Assembly: GCA_023458555.1 (NCBI GenBank)
Contig: JAEWYS010000014.1
Coordinates: 186,001 to 250,000 of the forward strand
DNA from: Bacteroidota bacterium
Lineage (GTDB): Bacteria; Bacteroidota; Bacteroidia; Cytophagales; Cytophagaceae
DNA length: 64,000 nucleotides
Direction of reading: 5' to 3'
Numbering within the stretch: the first letter of the stretch is position 1; every line of letters begins with the position of its first letter. A model generated the notes under the pieces. That model saw only the letters and a program-made list of their open reading frames with translations. It was not told the DNA's origin and searched no databases. Positions 25,172 through 34,603 of the stretch are shown piece after piece. Made by a program: the position numbers and the translations under genes.

Positions 25172-27229
25172 ATGAATCAGAATCTCTTTTTTAATGTACT
25201 CACCTTCGACTGGCCGGACAAGCCGGTAACCCTTTACTATTCCGATACCGATAATGGAAAGTGTCAGGAATTGTATTTCACCCTATTCCCAAAAGAGGCA
25301 GAGACATTATTTCCGGAGATTGTCCGCAATAGCACCAATAAACTCTATACTACATTTAGCTATCCTGCAGAAGGATTCAAGCCTTTAACGGTTAGCCTGA
25401 ACAGCGAGAACCCTGATCTGGTAAAACGCTACTTCAACAAACAAATCAATTATTATTTCAGACACGTTGCTAAAAAAATAGTCAGAACAGGATTTGTGAA
25501 TGAGAATCAGGTCTGGCTCAAAACCACAGCAGGTGGCACAAGTCTTTATGATGTATATGAAAAATTCTCCCTGAAGGTTCAAATCTCCCTCGTAAGCAAC
25601 CACCCAGAGCTTGTATTATCGTATGATGGGCAGTCAAAAATATGTAAGCAAAGTGTTGCGGAACTAATCCAGACAATCAGCCCAAAATGCTTCAATCGTG
25701 TTCTACATGAAAGGAACTTTTACAAGTGGGAGAAATGCCAGGAAAATGAGTTTATAGAACCCGAAAATTGTTACCCTGTCATTAATAAAGAACTCGAATA
25801 TGCTTTGGGCATACCGATTGAGCTACCACCGAGAGATAACCGTTACCCAACCTATTTACAATACATTCAAGGCTTCTATAAGAAGTACTTGAATGTGTCT
25901 AAATTCAAGAAGTTTATCCCTCTGCATGATACTGGCTTTTTGCCTGTGAATCCTTCAAGGATTGATAGTACATCGGAAGAAAGCAATCAATTGCTGTTTG
26001 GAAATAAACAACCAGACACTACTCCAAAATATGCCCTTAAAAAGCTCAAACCATTTAAGAGAAGCCCTTACCCCAATATTCACCTCTTCTTCATTGTCCA
26101 TTCTGATGACGTGAGTCACACCTTTACCATCAAAGGCCATTTTGACAAAGGACTTGACACATTTGAAGGGATGCAGAGTTATGTCGGTCTTTATTTTCAT
26201 ACTGCTGAGGGTTTCAGCATCGTCTTTAAGAATAAGGAAAATCCGATCCCTGAAATTGAAGCGGCATTGAGCACCAGAGACTTTGATCCCGAAATCCGGT
26301 ACATAGCCGTTTATGTTACTCCATACAGTAAGTTTGAAAAGGATAAACCCAAAAGGGAAATCTACTACCAATTAAAAGAGCTACTGCTTAAAAGACGTAT
26401 CACCTCTCAGGCAATTGACCCTCAAAAGATGGTAGAGCAAGGTCTAAATTGGAGGTATAGTCTGCCAAACATTGCAGTAGCTATGTTGGCCAAATTAGAT
26501 GGGATTCCCTGGCGATTGAACACACCCATCAAAAATGAACTGGTAGTTGGTGTTGGAGCATTTAAGCAGGTAGATATTGGTGTCCAATACATTGGCAGTG
26601 CTTTCAGCTTTACCAACAACGGACGCTTCAATCGCTTTGAATACTTTCTGAAAGATGAAATAGACATCCTTGCAGGTTCGATTGGCAATGCAGTAAAGAC
26701 CTACGCTACTGTGAATGCCTCTCCAGACAGGCTCATAATCCATTTCTACAAGACAATGAGCGAAAGTGAAATGGAGCCAATTCTTCAGCAATTAGAAGAC
26801 CTTGGTTTGGATATTCCTGTTTTCATAATCACCATTAACAAGACCGAATCAGAAGACATTGTTGCTTTTGATAAGAGCTGGAAAGGCTACATGCCAAATA
26901 GTGGCACATTCATCGGTATTGGAAGGGACAAATACCTTTTGTACAACAACACTCGATACAATGGTGGTCCGGTATCAAAATCAGATGGTTTTCCATTTCC
27001 AATCAAGCTAAAAATTCAATGTTCTGTACCAGAGCTAACGAAGGATATGAAAACAGTGAATGAACTGATAGATCAAGTGTACCAATTCAGCAGGATGTAC
27101 TGGAAATCAATCAGGCAACAGAACTTGCCTGTCACTATCAAATACCCTGAAATGGTCGCTCAAATTGCTCCTCATTTCACTGGAAACGACATACCTCCCT
27201 ATGGGAAAGATAATCTTTGGTTTTTGTAA
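25172..27229 (+). CDS. Prokaryotic Argonaute, long form, probably catalytically inactive
   Basis: 685 residues. The MID domain is recognisable by YIAVYVTPYSKFE and YYQLKELLLKRRITSQAID (about 398-416), the 5'-phosphate pocket pattern. The PIWI domain begins with NIAVAMLAKLDGIPW (about 433-447), the conserved lead-in of all Argonautes, followed by VVGVGAF, the GxFSFTNNGRF strand, RLIIHFYK and a C-terminal IKYPEMVAQIAPHF. The Asp of the first catalytic strand is replaced (VGVGAF), the second (IIHxDG in active proteins) reads IIHFYK, and the last position carries Glu, so guided cleavage looks lost. It follows the metallopeptidase by 8 bases and heads a five-gene block with two helicases and a DarT/DarG-like pair. 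Confidence 0.8.
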   Translation: MNQNLFFNVLTFDWPDKPVTLYYSDTDNGKCQELYFTLFPKEAETLFPEIVRNSTNKLYTTFSYPAEGFKPLTVSLNSENPDLVKRYFNKQINYYFRHVAKKIVRTGFVNENQVWLKTTAGGTSLYDVYEKFSLKVQISLVSNHPELVLSYDGQSKICKQSVAELIQTISPKCFNRVLHERNFYKWEKCQENEFIEPENCYPVINKELEYALGIPIELPPRDNRYPTYLQYIQGFYKKYLNVSKFKKFIPLHDTGFLPVNPSRIDSTSEESNQLLFGNKQPDTTPKYALKKLKPFKRSPYPNIHLFFIVHSDDVSHTFTIKGHFDKGLDTFEGMQSYVGLYFHTAEGFSIVFKNKENPIPEIEAALSTRDFDPEIRYIAVYVTPYSKFEKDKPKREIYYQLKELLLKRRITSQAIDPQKMVEQGLNWRYSLPNIAVAMLAKLDGIPWRLNTPIKNELVVGVGAFKQVDIGVQYIGSAFSFTNNGRFNRFEYFLKDEIDILAGSIGNAVKTYATVNASPDRLIIHFYKTMSESEMEPILQQLEDLGLDIPVFIITINKTESEDIVAFDKSWKGYMPNSGTFIGIGRDKYLLYNNTRYNGGPVSKSDGFPFPIKLKIQCSVPELTKDMKTVNELIDQVYQFSRMYWKSIRQQNLPVTIKYPEMVAQIAPHFTGNDIPPYGKDNLWFL

Positions 27230-27246
27230 ATAAGAAGACTTTTAAA

Positions 27247-30200
27247 ATGGAAGAAAAAGCACTACCTGTAAAACACCTATCCGCAAGAGTTCCCTGGCAT
27301 GACAACAAATGGAATGGAACCTTTTGCTGCAATGTATTGGACAACTCTTTTTGCAGGATTCTTCCTCGTGTTGACGATACAAAAGATGAAAGCATTGAAC
27401 CTGATGGTGAAAAAATTACGGATGAAAACCTGCCTCCATGCATAGCTGAGAAAGGAACCTTCCTATCTCCATATGAATATACTCGTGATCTAAATCATGC
27501 TTGGAAGGACATAAACCCCATGTATAAAGAGTTTTTACCTAGCATCTATCATCATAAACCATATTCATTCAATGCTGTGCCTTTCCTTTGGATGCTCAAG
27601 GCAAAGGGCAATCTTGATCCAAAAGAATTAGAGCGAGACCGTAGTTTATACCCTCATAAATCATCAAAAGCAGAAGTTTACGAACTTGATTACAAACCTG
27701 AATTAGAAGAAGAAATTGACAAGAACCTCGGGTTCAGTGGCAACACATGGGTACAGCATGCACACAACCAGAAGGTGTTACTTGATGCCTTTTTCAGATG
27801 CCTTAAAAAGGATAGCTCGCTTATATTTTTCTACAGTAAGCACACCCCATTATCAGAGCCCAATGAAAGAATTATTGTTGGTGTTGCAAAGGTTCGATCT
27901 GATATTGGCCAAATTCTCAACTACAATTACCCTCCGGGCTATAAAGGCCATAAGGGACACCCGTGGGACAGGTGCATTGAGCATACACTCACACCAAAAA
28001 ATACAGAGGGATTTATACTCCCATATCACGAGTTAATAGAGTATGCAGAAGATCATGATATTGACCTTACCGATTTGAAAGTTGTTGCACCAAGTTTTGA
28101 TCAGTTTTCTTTTGCTTCAGAACTGGTAGAACATGATACAGCAATTGACGCTTTGCTTAATATGGCGGAGGTCTTGAAGAAGTCTGAAATCATACTCGAA
28201 AAAAGTTTTAGAGAAGAACTCTCATGGATAGATAGAGAAATTAGCAAAGTTTGGGATATGAGGGGTGCATTCCCAGGTATGGGTGCAGTTCTGAGTGCAT
28301 TGAAAATCGAATCATCCAACACTATTGCATGGGAAATTGAAAAGTACATCCAAGAAACAGATGGCGACCTATACCAGACAAATCCTTGGGAAATCTTTGA
28401 AGAAAGTGTTTCAGATCCTGAGAAATACATCAAAGCACGTGGCACTTCACTATTCACTCCTACGGTAAAATCCATTTGGAAAACCACACCAAAAAAGAAG
28501 AAAAGACTCTTAGAACTTCTCAGTAGAATCCAACTCAATAATGATCAAGCAGCAACCATTTTAGATAATCAACAGGATTGGATTGGAAGCACAGATGAGA
28601 TACTCGAAAACCCTTACTTGCTTTATGAGAAGACTCGATTTTATTTCAAAGGGCTATTAAGTTTCAAGCAACTTGATAAAGCCTTGATGCCACCAGCAAA
28701 AATCAAAGACGCTTTCCCTTTATCTGAGCCGAGCAATGTTGAATCGCAATTGGATGAACGTAGATTACGAGCTGCAATGGTTTGGATATTAGAAGAATCA
28801 GCAGATCAAGGACATTCACTATTGACTTCAGTAGAGGCTTTGGTTCGCCTAGAAGAGAAATCCCTTGATACACCATTACCTATTTCGAAAGATACCTTGG
28901 ATGCAATTGCGGAGGAGGACTACTACTCAAGTGAACTATTATTCTTTACAGAGGGCAAAACAGGTTTCGTCAAACTTCAACGGCTGGAAGAAATCAAAGC
29001 TGTCATTAAACGCAAAATCAATAAAGAGAGAATAATAAGTCGTACTCATAATATTGAGCACGATTGGCTTTCTCTTGTCAATGACTATCCTGATTTACCT
29101 AAATTAGACAGCAACAGCCCTGATTATGAAGCCGAATTATTAGCGAGAAAAGAAAAGTCAGAAGCACTAAAAATTTTAACAAATTACAGATTCTCCGTTC
29201 TAATTGGTCCAGCCGGTTCTGGTAAGACCACCTTACTGAAAATCTTCGAAAACATACCAGAAATTAAAAGAGGTGGTGTGCTCAAATTAGCTCCTACAGG
29301 CAAAGCAAGAGTTAAGCTTGGTCATGATGCCTTTACGATTGCTCAATTTCTATATCCAGACAGATATGATTCCTACTATGGAATATATTGGCTGAATCCT
29401 GATGCACAAAAGGCCTCAACAGCCAAGACGGTAATAATTGATGAATCGTCAATGCTTACCGAAGAACAGTTGGCAGCCGTTTTTGATGCACTTGGTCCTG
29501 TTGATCGAATAATATTAGTTGGTGATTACAGGCAATTGCCACCCATTGGTACAGGGAGACCATTTGTAGATATTGTGGATCTATTCAAACCAGATTCATT
29601 CCCGGAACATCCGGTAAAGGTCGGAGCAGCTTATGCAGAATTATGCCAAATATCCAGACAATCAAGTGATAGTAAAGAACATCGCCTTGACGTTCAATTA
29701 AGCAAATGCTTTGGGGATGAGGTTGCAAAAGAAGATATTGCCTTATTCCACGCATTAAGTACTGGTGAGATTAAAAGTAGCCATATCCGTCTTGAAAAGT
29801 GGTATGACAGTAAGGACTTTAAGGAGCTATTTGAGAAGGTCTTGAAAGAAGAATTAGACATTGAGGGAGATGATGTTATAAAAGCCTTCAATAGAACACT
29901 TGGTGCAGTGGATAGCGGTGACTTTCAGTATTTCAATAATGGGTATTCCGAAAAACAGATTGAAAATTGGCAAATTATTTCACCCGTGAATGGCTTTGGC
30001 TATGGCGTTAAGGAGGTCAATAAATTCATCCAGACTACATACAGGAAGAACTTCATAGACCTTGCCCACAAAAAGGGGAAAAAACGAATTGCCAAACCAA
30101 AGGGGGTAGATAATATGGTTTATGGTGATAAAGTAATCAACCTAAACAACTCTCGCTGGGAAGATTGGCAGTGGATCAATCCTTCGGATAAAAAGAGTTC

Positions 30201-31053
30201 GGCTTTAAACTATATCGCCAACGGTGAAATCGGAGTTATAACAGGCAAGTTCAGAGGGAATAATGACAACAGCAAAGGAGAACCACAAATTGAAATAGCC
30301 TTCTCAACACAGCCTGGTTACAGCTATGTGTATTGGCCTAATCAGTTTGGTGAGGATTCACTCAAAAGCTACAAATTCGATTTGGCCTATGCCATAACTG
30401 TCCATAAAGCTCAAGGTAGCGGATTTAAGAAGGTATTTTTCGTATTACCATCCAAAGGAGCCATACTTTCAAGGGAACTGCTATATACTGCCCTTACCCG
30501 GCAAGAAGATAAAATCATAATCCTACACCAAGGTGAATTTCGAGACTTCATCAGATTAGCAAGTACTGATGCATCAGCCACCGCAAGGAGATTCACAGAT
30601 TTATTCTTCTTGCCTGACGTGAAGCAAATAGACAAGAAATTCTATGATGCACGCTACATCAATGTTTCTGAAAGAGGTGAAAGAATGATCTCAAAAAATG
30701 AAGTAATCATTGCTAACTGCCTGAATAAGTACAAAGACAGAATTTCGTATGCCTATGAAGATAAGCTCACACTTGAAGGCAGTGGAAGAACTATAAAACC
30801 TGATTTCACCATTGAGAACCTTGATACCGGTAGAATATTCTATTGGGAGCATTTAGGAATGTTGACTAAGGTAGAATACCGTGAAAAATGGAACCTTAAA
30901 CTTCAAGGATATTTAGATGACGGTTTTGTCCTTCATTCAAAAGCTGACTACAATGATGACAAGGTATTAATTCTTACAGAAGAGAATCCCAATGGTGGAA
31001 TTGATAGTCAATATTTCGATCAATTGGTAAGAGAAGTAATATTGGAAGAGTAA
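27247..31053 (+). CDS. RecD-like SF1 helicase with C-terminal PD-(D/E)XK-like domain
   Basis: About 1268 residues from the ATG at 27247. A long N-terminal region (1-640) of unknown fold starts HLSARVPWHDNKWNG. The motor domain has Walker A GPAGSGKTT (about 654-662), Walker B VIIDESSM (about 728), GDYRQLPPIG and the motif VI region YAITVHKAQGS (about 1045), with LYTALTR, as in RecD/TraA helicases. The C-terminal 120 residues carry Glu in SKNEVIIANCL, Asp in IKPDFTIE and Glu in FYWEHLGM, spaced as in PD-(D/E)XK nucleases. It likely unwinds and cuts DNA as partner of the Argonaute block. The start overlaps no gene but lies 17 bases after ago. Confidence 0.8.
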   Translation: MEEKALPVKHLSARVPWHDNKWNGTFCCNVLDNSFCRILPRVDDTKDESIEPDGEKITDENLPPCIAEKGTFLSPYEYTRDLNHAWKDINPMYKEFLPSIYHHKPYSFNAVPFLWMLKAKGNLDPKELERDRSLYPHKSSKAEVYELDYKPELEEEIDKNLGFSGNTWVQHAHNQKVLLDAFFRCLKKDSSLIFFYSKHTPLSEPNERIIVGVAKVRSDIGQILNYNYPPGYKGHKGHPWDRCIEHTLTPKNTEGFILPYHELIEYAEDHDIDLTDLKVVAPSFDQFSFASELVEHDTAIDALLNMAEVLKKSEIILEKSFREELSWIDREISKVWDMRGAFPGMGAVLSALKIESSNTIAWEIEKYIQETDGDLYQTNPWEIFEESVSDPEKYIKARGTSLFTPTVKSIWKTTPKKKKRLLELLSRIQLNNDQAATILDNQQDWIGSTDEILENPYLLYEKTRFYFKGLLSFKQLDKALMPPAKIKDAFPLSEPSNVESQLDERRLRAAMVWILEESADQGHSLLTSVEALVRLEEKSLDTPLPISKDTLDAIAEEDYYSSELLFFTEGKTGFVKLQRLEEIKAVIKRKINKERIISRTHNIEHDWLSLVNDYPDLPKLDSNSPDYEAELLARKEKSEALKILTNYRFSVLIGPAGSGKTTLLKIFENIPEIKRGGVLKLAPTGKARVKLGHDAFTIAQFLYPDRYDSYYGIYWLNPDAQKASTAKTVIIDESSMLTEEQLAAVFDALGPVDRIILVGDYRQLPPIGTGRPFVDIVDLFKPDSFPEHPVKVGAAYAELCQISRQSSDSKEHRLDVQLSKCFGDEVAKEDIALFHALSTGEIKSSHIRLEKWYDSKDFKELFEKVLKEELDIEGDDVIKAFNRTLGAVDSGDFQYFNNGYSEKQIENWQIISPVNGFGYGVKEVNKFIQTTYRKNFIDLAHKKGKKRIAKPKGVDNMVYGDKVINLNNSRWEDWQWINPSDKKSSALNYIANGEIGVITGKFRGNNDNSKGEPQIEIAFSTQPGYSYVYWPNQFGEDSLKSYKFDLAYAITVHKAQGSGFKKVFFVLPSKGAILSRELLYTALTRQEDKIIILHQGEFRDFIRLASTDASATARRFTDLFFLPDVKQIDKKFYDARYINVSERGERMISKNEVIIANCLNKYKDRISYAYEDKLTLEGSGRTIKPDFTIENLDTGRIFYWEHLGMLTKVEYREKWNLKLQGYLDDGFVLHSKADYNDDKVLILTEENPNGGIDSQYFDQLVREVILEE

Positions 31054-31087
31054 TAAATGCGAATAAATCACCATAAAGAGTCAATGT

Positions 31088-34000
31088 ATGTCTGTAGTAA
31101 ACACGTGGAAAGCATTTATTAAAGCCCAAGAGGTCTTCATCAATCAATACGCAGAACCTTTTTCTATCTCTTATACCAAAACTGACAATGAAAACTTTCT
31201 TCACTTTGACATTGAAGAAAAAAATCCCTTAAACAGCATCGGTAGAATAATTCGTGAGGCTTTCCCAGGAGTTCATGATGAAGAAATAAACCTGAGAGCT
31301 GGTTATTTACACTATGATTCTTCATTAAGCCCTCAAATAAGTGAAGAAGTAATTGCTGAGGCTGATGCCAATTATTTAGAGTTGGATAAAAAGCCATGTT
31401 TTTCAGGAACGATTAAAGAAAAATCAAATGCGTTCCTGTGGCTAAAGGAAGAAATTGGTATAAACAAAATTAGGAGTGGTGAATGCTTCGCAACATTTAA
31501 TCAAATAGAGGAAATAGATTCAGCAATTAAAGCTAAACCTGAGTTCTCAAGACTTCCTGCAATTGGTGGTATTTTCAGAGTAAAACCTAGCAAGCATTAC
31601 ATCAATAAGCAATATGAGTTAATAAGTAAATACTTACGAGATGTAGTAGGTATTACGGACATTGAAAAGCATGGATATAATGCCAATGTGGTATTGAAAA
31701 ATGTCTTTTTAAATGAGGTTCCATTAAATTTCATCACCGAAAATACTGCATACCAGAAGTCTCATCATCGGATCATTTTTACCATCAGAGAAGATGTATT
31801 TTCTTCTTTCCTTAATTCAAGAAAAGATAGAGGAATATACTTTACATCAGAGGACCTAAAGAATGACAAAACAGGGATAATATTACCTGACCCCATAAAC
31901 AATACCTTTCACATTACATGTAATAGATCAATAAATTTATCTGACCTCCGCTACGAAATTTCTCATTTTAAAAGAGTATTTGAAAGATATTTTGGCAATG
32001 AGAATTGCAGCATTGAGCATCAACACATATTTCAGATAGATCATACGGCTTTTTATCAGTACGTCCAGACTATTCTTGATCCTGAAGAATTTGCTTTCGG
32101 CTCTGAAAAAGAAACAATCGGATTTGATTTTTCTAGTCGAACAGAACTAGATAAACAGCTTGAATATTTAGAGTCATTGAAAATCATTGATCTCGACTAC
32201 AAGGGTGTTGACCATGGCTTTAAGATTCGTCTCGAATATGATAGCCCCTTAACTCATGTTGAAGCTAAATTGCATGAGATTCCATCTCTGAAAACTAAAT
32301 TCTCAAATGACAATCAAGTCTTATCATTCTATTGCTCATTTGATGATATAACAATTGTTAACCAGTTAAGGGCAAGGATAACAGACGCTGTAAACTCATT
32401 TGAAAACACTGATCTGTTATTCTCATTTGATGAACTGAATAAGGGAAAACTTAAATATTACATCAACTTTAGAGAAGATGAGTATGAATTTGAAATAACC
32501 AATAAATTCAACTCCTTAGTAGGAGAAGAAATATCTATCTCAAATGGAAGAAAGCAAATTCCATTCGGAACAATTACCAAACTTAATTATCCAAAACTAA
32601 TTGTTCAGCTTACTTCCCCGATACCTGATGGATTAGATTCAGGAGAGTCAATTGATGTATGCTGTAGCATGAAAGGCGAGCGGGATAAAGTCAAAAGACT
32701 ATCTGATACCCTTGATACTCTCTTCTCTCCCTCTTCTAAAAAAATTCCCAATTCAAAACTGAAAGAGATTCTTATTGAATCGTCAAAAGCAGAGTCATTC
32801 CCTGGTGATATTCTCTTAACGCAGGAATATAAAAAGACGTTAAGTGAGGTAGAATCTTCATTGCTTTCTTCATTCATAAATGATAGACAAAAAGAGGCTA
32901 TTGCTAAATGTTTGTTGGCCAGTGATTTTTTCGTGATACAGGGTCCGCCAGGTACCGGAAAGTCAACTGCTATTGCAGAGCTAATATGGCAGCACATTAG
33001 AGCGCACCATTCTCAACGAGAAAGCTTATTCAAAGTATTAGTTACTTCAGAAACCAACCTTGCAGTAGACAATGCCTTGGACAAACTAAGAAGCAAACAC
33101 CATTTGCTGATAAAACCAGTACGCTTCGGTTCTGAGGAAAAGCTGGATAAGGAAGGTAGAAAATTTTCATTGGAAGCCATAAAGCAATGGAAAACTATCG
33201 GAAATACAGATACTGACTATGAAATCGGGGATGTCAATATTGTCCAAGATTGGATTTCTCTTATTGCATCCAGATCTTCAAAAAGAATATCTGAATCTAG
33301 TCCAGAGTGGTCTAATCGTTGGCAATCATATTTAAACAAACCTGATATCACAATAAGAGAAATATTCGCTGACACCTATCTCAAAAATGCCAATGTTATT
33401 GGAGCAACATGCAGTTCCATTGGAAAATTAAACTCTCAGAATAGATTCACTAGATTTTTTACCGATTATGCCGCTATCCGTCACCCGAAAGAGTTAGAAT
33501 CCTTTAATGCATTGAAATCCCAACACACTATTGCAAGTCTTAAATCAAAAGAAATCGAATTTGACTTAGTTGTTCAAGACGAAGCGAGTAAGGCTTCACC
33601 ACCTGAGCTCGCATTACCCTGTTTGTTTGGAAGGAAAGCCGTAGTTATTGGCGATCACAGGCAACTACCTCCTACAGTTGATACAAACGAATTTATTGAT
33701 AACCTGTCTATTACCGCAAGAAAATCCAAAGTTGAAAAGAATCGAAATGAAATATTCAATCTTGTTCAATTCATTAAACTTAACAGAGAAGAGTTTTCAA
33801 TATCTCATTTTGAAAAGCTTTTTAAAGCCATAGACGCTAATCTTAAATCAAGTTTTAACATTCAATACAGAATGCATCCAGCCATTAATGAAACCATTAA
33901 ACAATTTTACATTGAAGATGGAGGCTTAGAATGTGGAATACCGTATGATATTGCAGACTCAAATGATTTAAGCCATCCATTAAATCGTTTTCACGGAGTT

Positions 34001-34603
34001 ACAGCTAATAAGAACACTCATGTTATCTGGTTAAATACAACTTCGCCTGAAATCAAAAACGGAACCTCAAGGATTAATCATGGAGAAGTAGATGCAATTG
34101 ATTGGTTGTTAAGCTATTTCAAAAAATCTCCTGGATACGAGCGATTTCTATCTAATTGGAGCGAAAAGCAATTAGAAGAAAAACAAATTGGCATCATCAC
34201 GTTTTATGGTGCTCAAGCAAACCTTCTTTCAAAACTAAAGCTTAAATATCCAGAAATACCACTTAGAGTCTCTCCGGTCGATAGGTTTCAAGGAATGGAG
34301 CGTAACATAGTAATTGTCTCGTTGGTAAGGAGCAATTCTATCGCAAACTACCCCAATCAACTTCCTGACTTTAATAATCCTTTGTTCAACGAGTATGGCT
34401 ATCCAGCACAAGAAAGTTTAGGATTTGCCGAATTTCCAAATCGACTCAATGTTGCACTCTCACGGGCCAAAAGGCTTCTAATTATTGTTGGTAACTCACG
34501 GCATTTTGGTAAGCATCCAATTTACAAAAGGGTATTTGATACGATCCAAAATAGTCCTTATGGATCTGTTAAAGATTTTAAATCAATAAATGCAGTTGGA
34601 TGA
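31088..34603 (+). CDS. Upf1/Dna2-like SF1 helicase with large N-terminal region
   Basis: 1171 residues. The motor domain occupies the C-terminal half: Walker A IQGPPGTGKST (about 616-626), Walker B QDEASKASPPE (about 829), GDHRQLPP, NIQYRMHPAI, DRFQGMERNIVIVSLVRS and NVALSRAKR, all typical of the Upf1/Dna2/SMUBP2 group. The N-terminal 600 residues include mixed alpha/beta segments that I do not recognise. The stop overlaps the next start (ATGA), which couples it to the giant DarT-like fusion. Role in nucleic-acid unwinding is supported; the substrate is unknown. Confidence 0.83.
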   Translation: MSVVNTWKAFIKAQEVFINQYAEPFSISYTKTDNENFLHFDIEEKNPLNSIGRIIREAFPGVHDEEINLRAGYLHYDSSLSPQISEEVIAEADANYLELDKKPCFSGTIKEKSNAFLWLKEEIGINKIRSGECFATFNQIEEIDSAIKAKPEFSRLPAIGGIFRVKPSKHYINKQYELISKYLRDVVGITDIEKHGYNANVVLKNVFLNEVPLNFITENTAYQKSHHRIIFTIREDVFSSFLNSRKDRGIYFTSEDLKNDKTGIILPDPINNTFHITCNRSINLSDLRYEISHFKRVFERYFGNENCSIEHQHIFQIDHTAFYQYVQTILDPEEFAFGSEKETIGFDFSSRTELDKQLEYLESLKIIDLDYKGVDHGFKIRLEYDSPLTHVEAKLHEIPSLKTKFSNDNQVLSFYCSFDDITIVNQLRARITDAVNSFENTDLLFSFDELNKGKLKYYINFREDEYEFEITNKFNSLVGEEISISNGRKQIPFGTITKLNYPKLIVQLTSPIPDGLDSGESIDVCCSMKGERDKVKRLSDTLDTLFSPSSKKIPNSKLKEILIESSKAESFPGDILLTQEYKKTLSEVESSLLSSFINDRQKEAIAKCLLASDFFVIQGPPGTGKSTAIAELIWQHIRAHHSQRESLFKVLVTSETNLAVDNALDKLRSKHHLLIKPVRFGSEEKLDKEGRKFSLEAIKQWKTIGNTDTDYEIGDVNIVQDWISLIASRSSKRISESSPEWSNRWQSYLNKPDITIREIFADTYLKNANVIGATCSSIGKLNSQNRFTRFFTDYAAIRHPKELESFNALKSQHTIASLKSKEIEFDLVVQDEASKASPPELALPCLFGRKAVVIGDHRQLPPTVDTNEFIDNLSITARKSKVEKNRNEIFNLVQFIKLNREEFSISHFEKLFKAIDANLKSSFNIQYRMHPAINETIKQFYIEDGGLECGIPYDIADSNDLSHPLNRFHGVTANKNTHVIWLNTTSPEIKNGTSRINHGEVDAIDWLLSYFKKSPGYERFLSNWSEKQLEEKQIGIITFYGAQANLLSKLKLKYPEIPLRVSPVDRFQGMERNIVIVSLVRSNSIANYPNQLPDFNNPLFNEYGYPAQESLGFAEFPNRLNVALSRAKRLLIIVGNSRHFGKHPIYKRVFDTIQNSPYGSVKDFKSINAVG

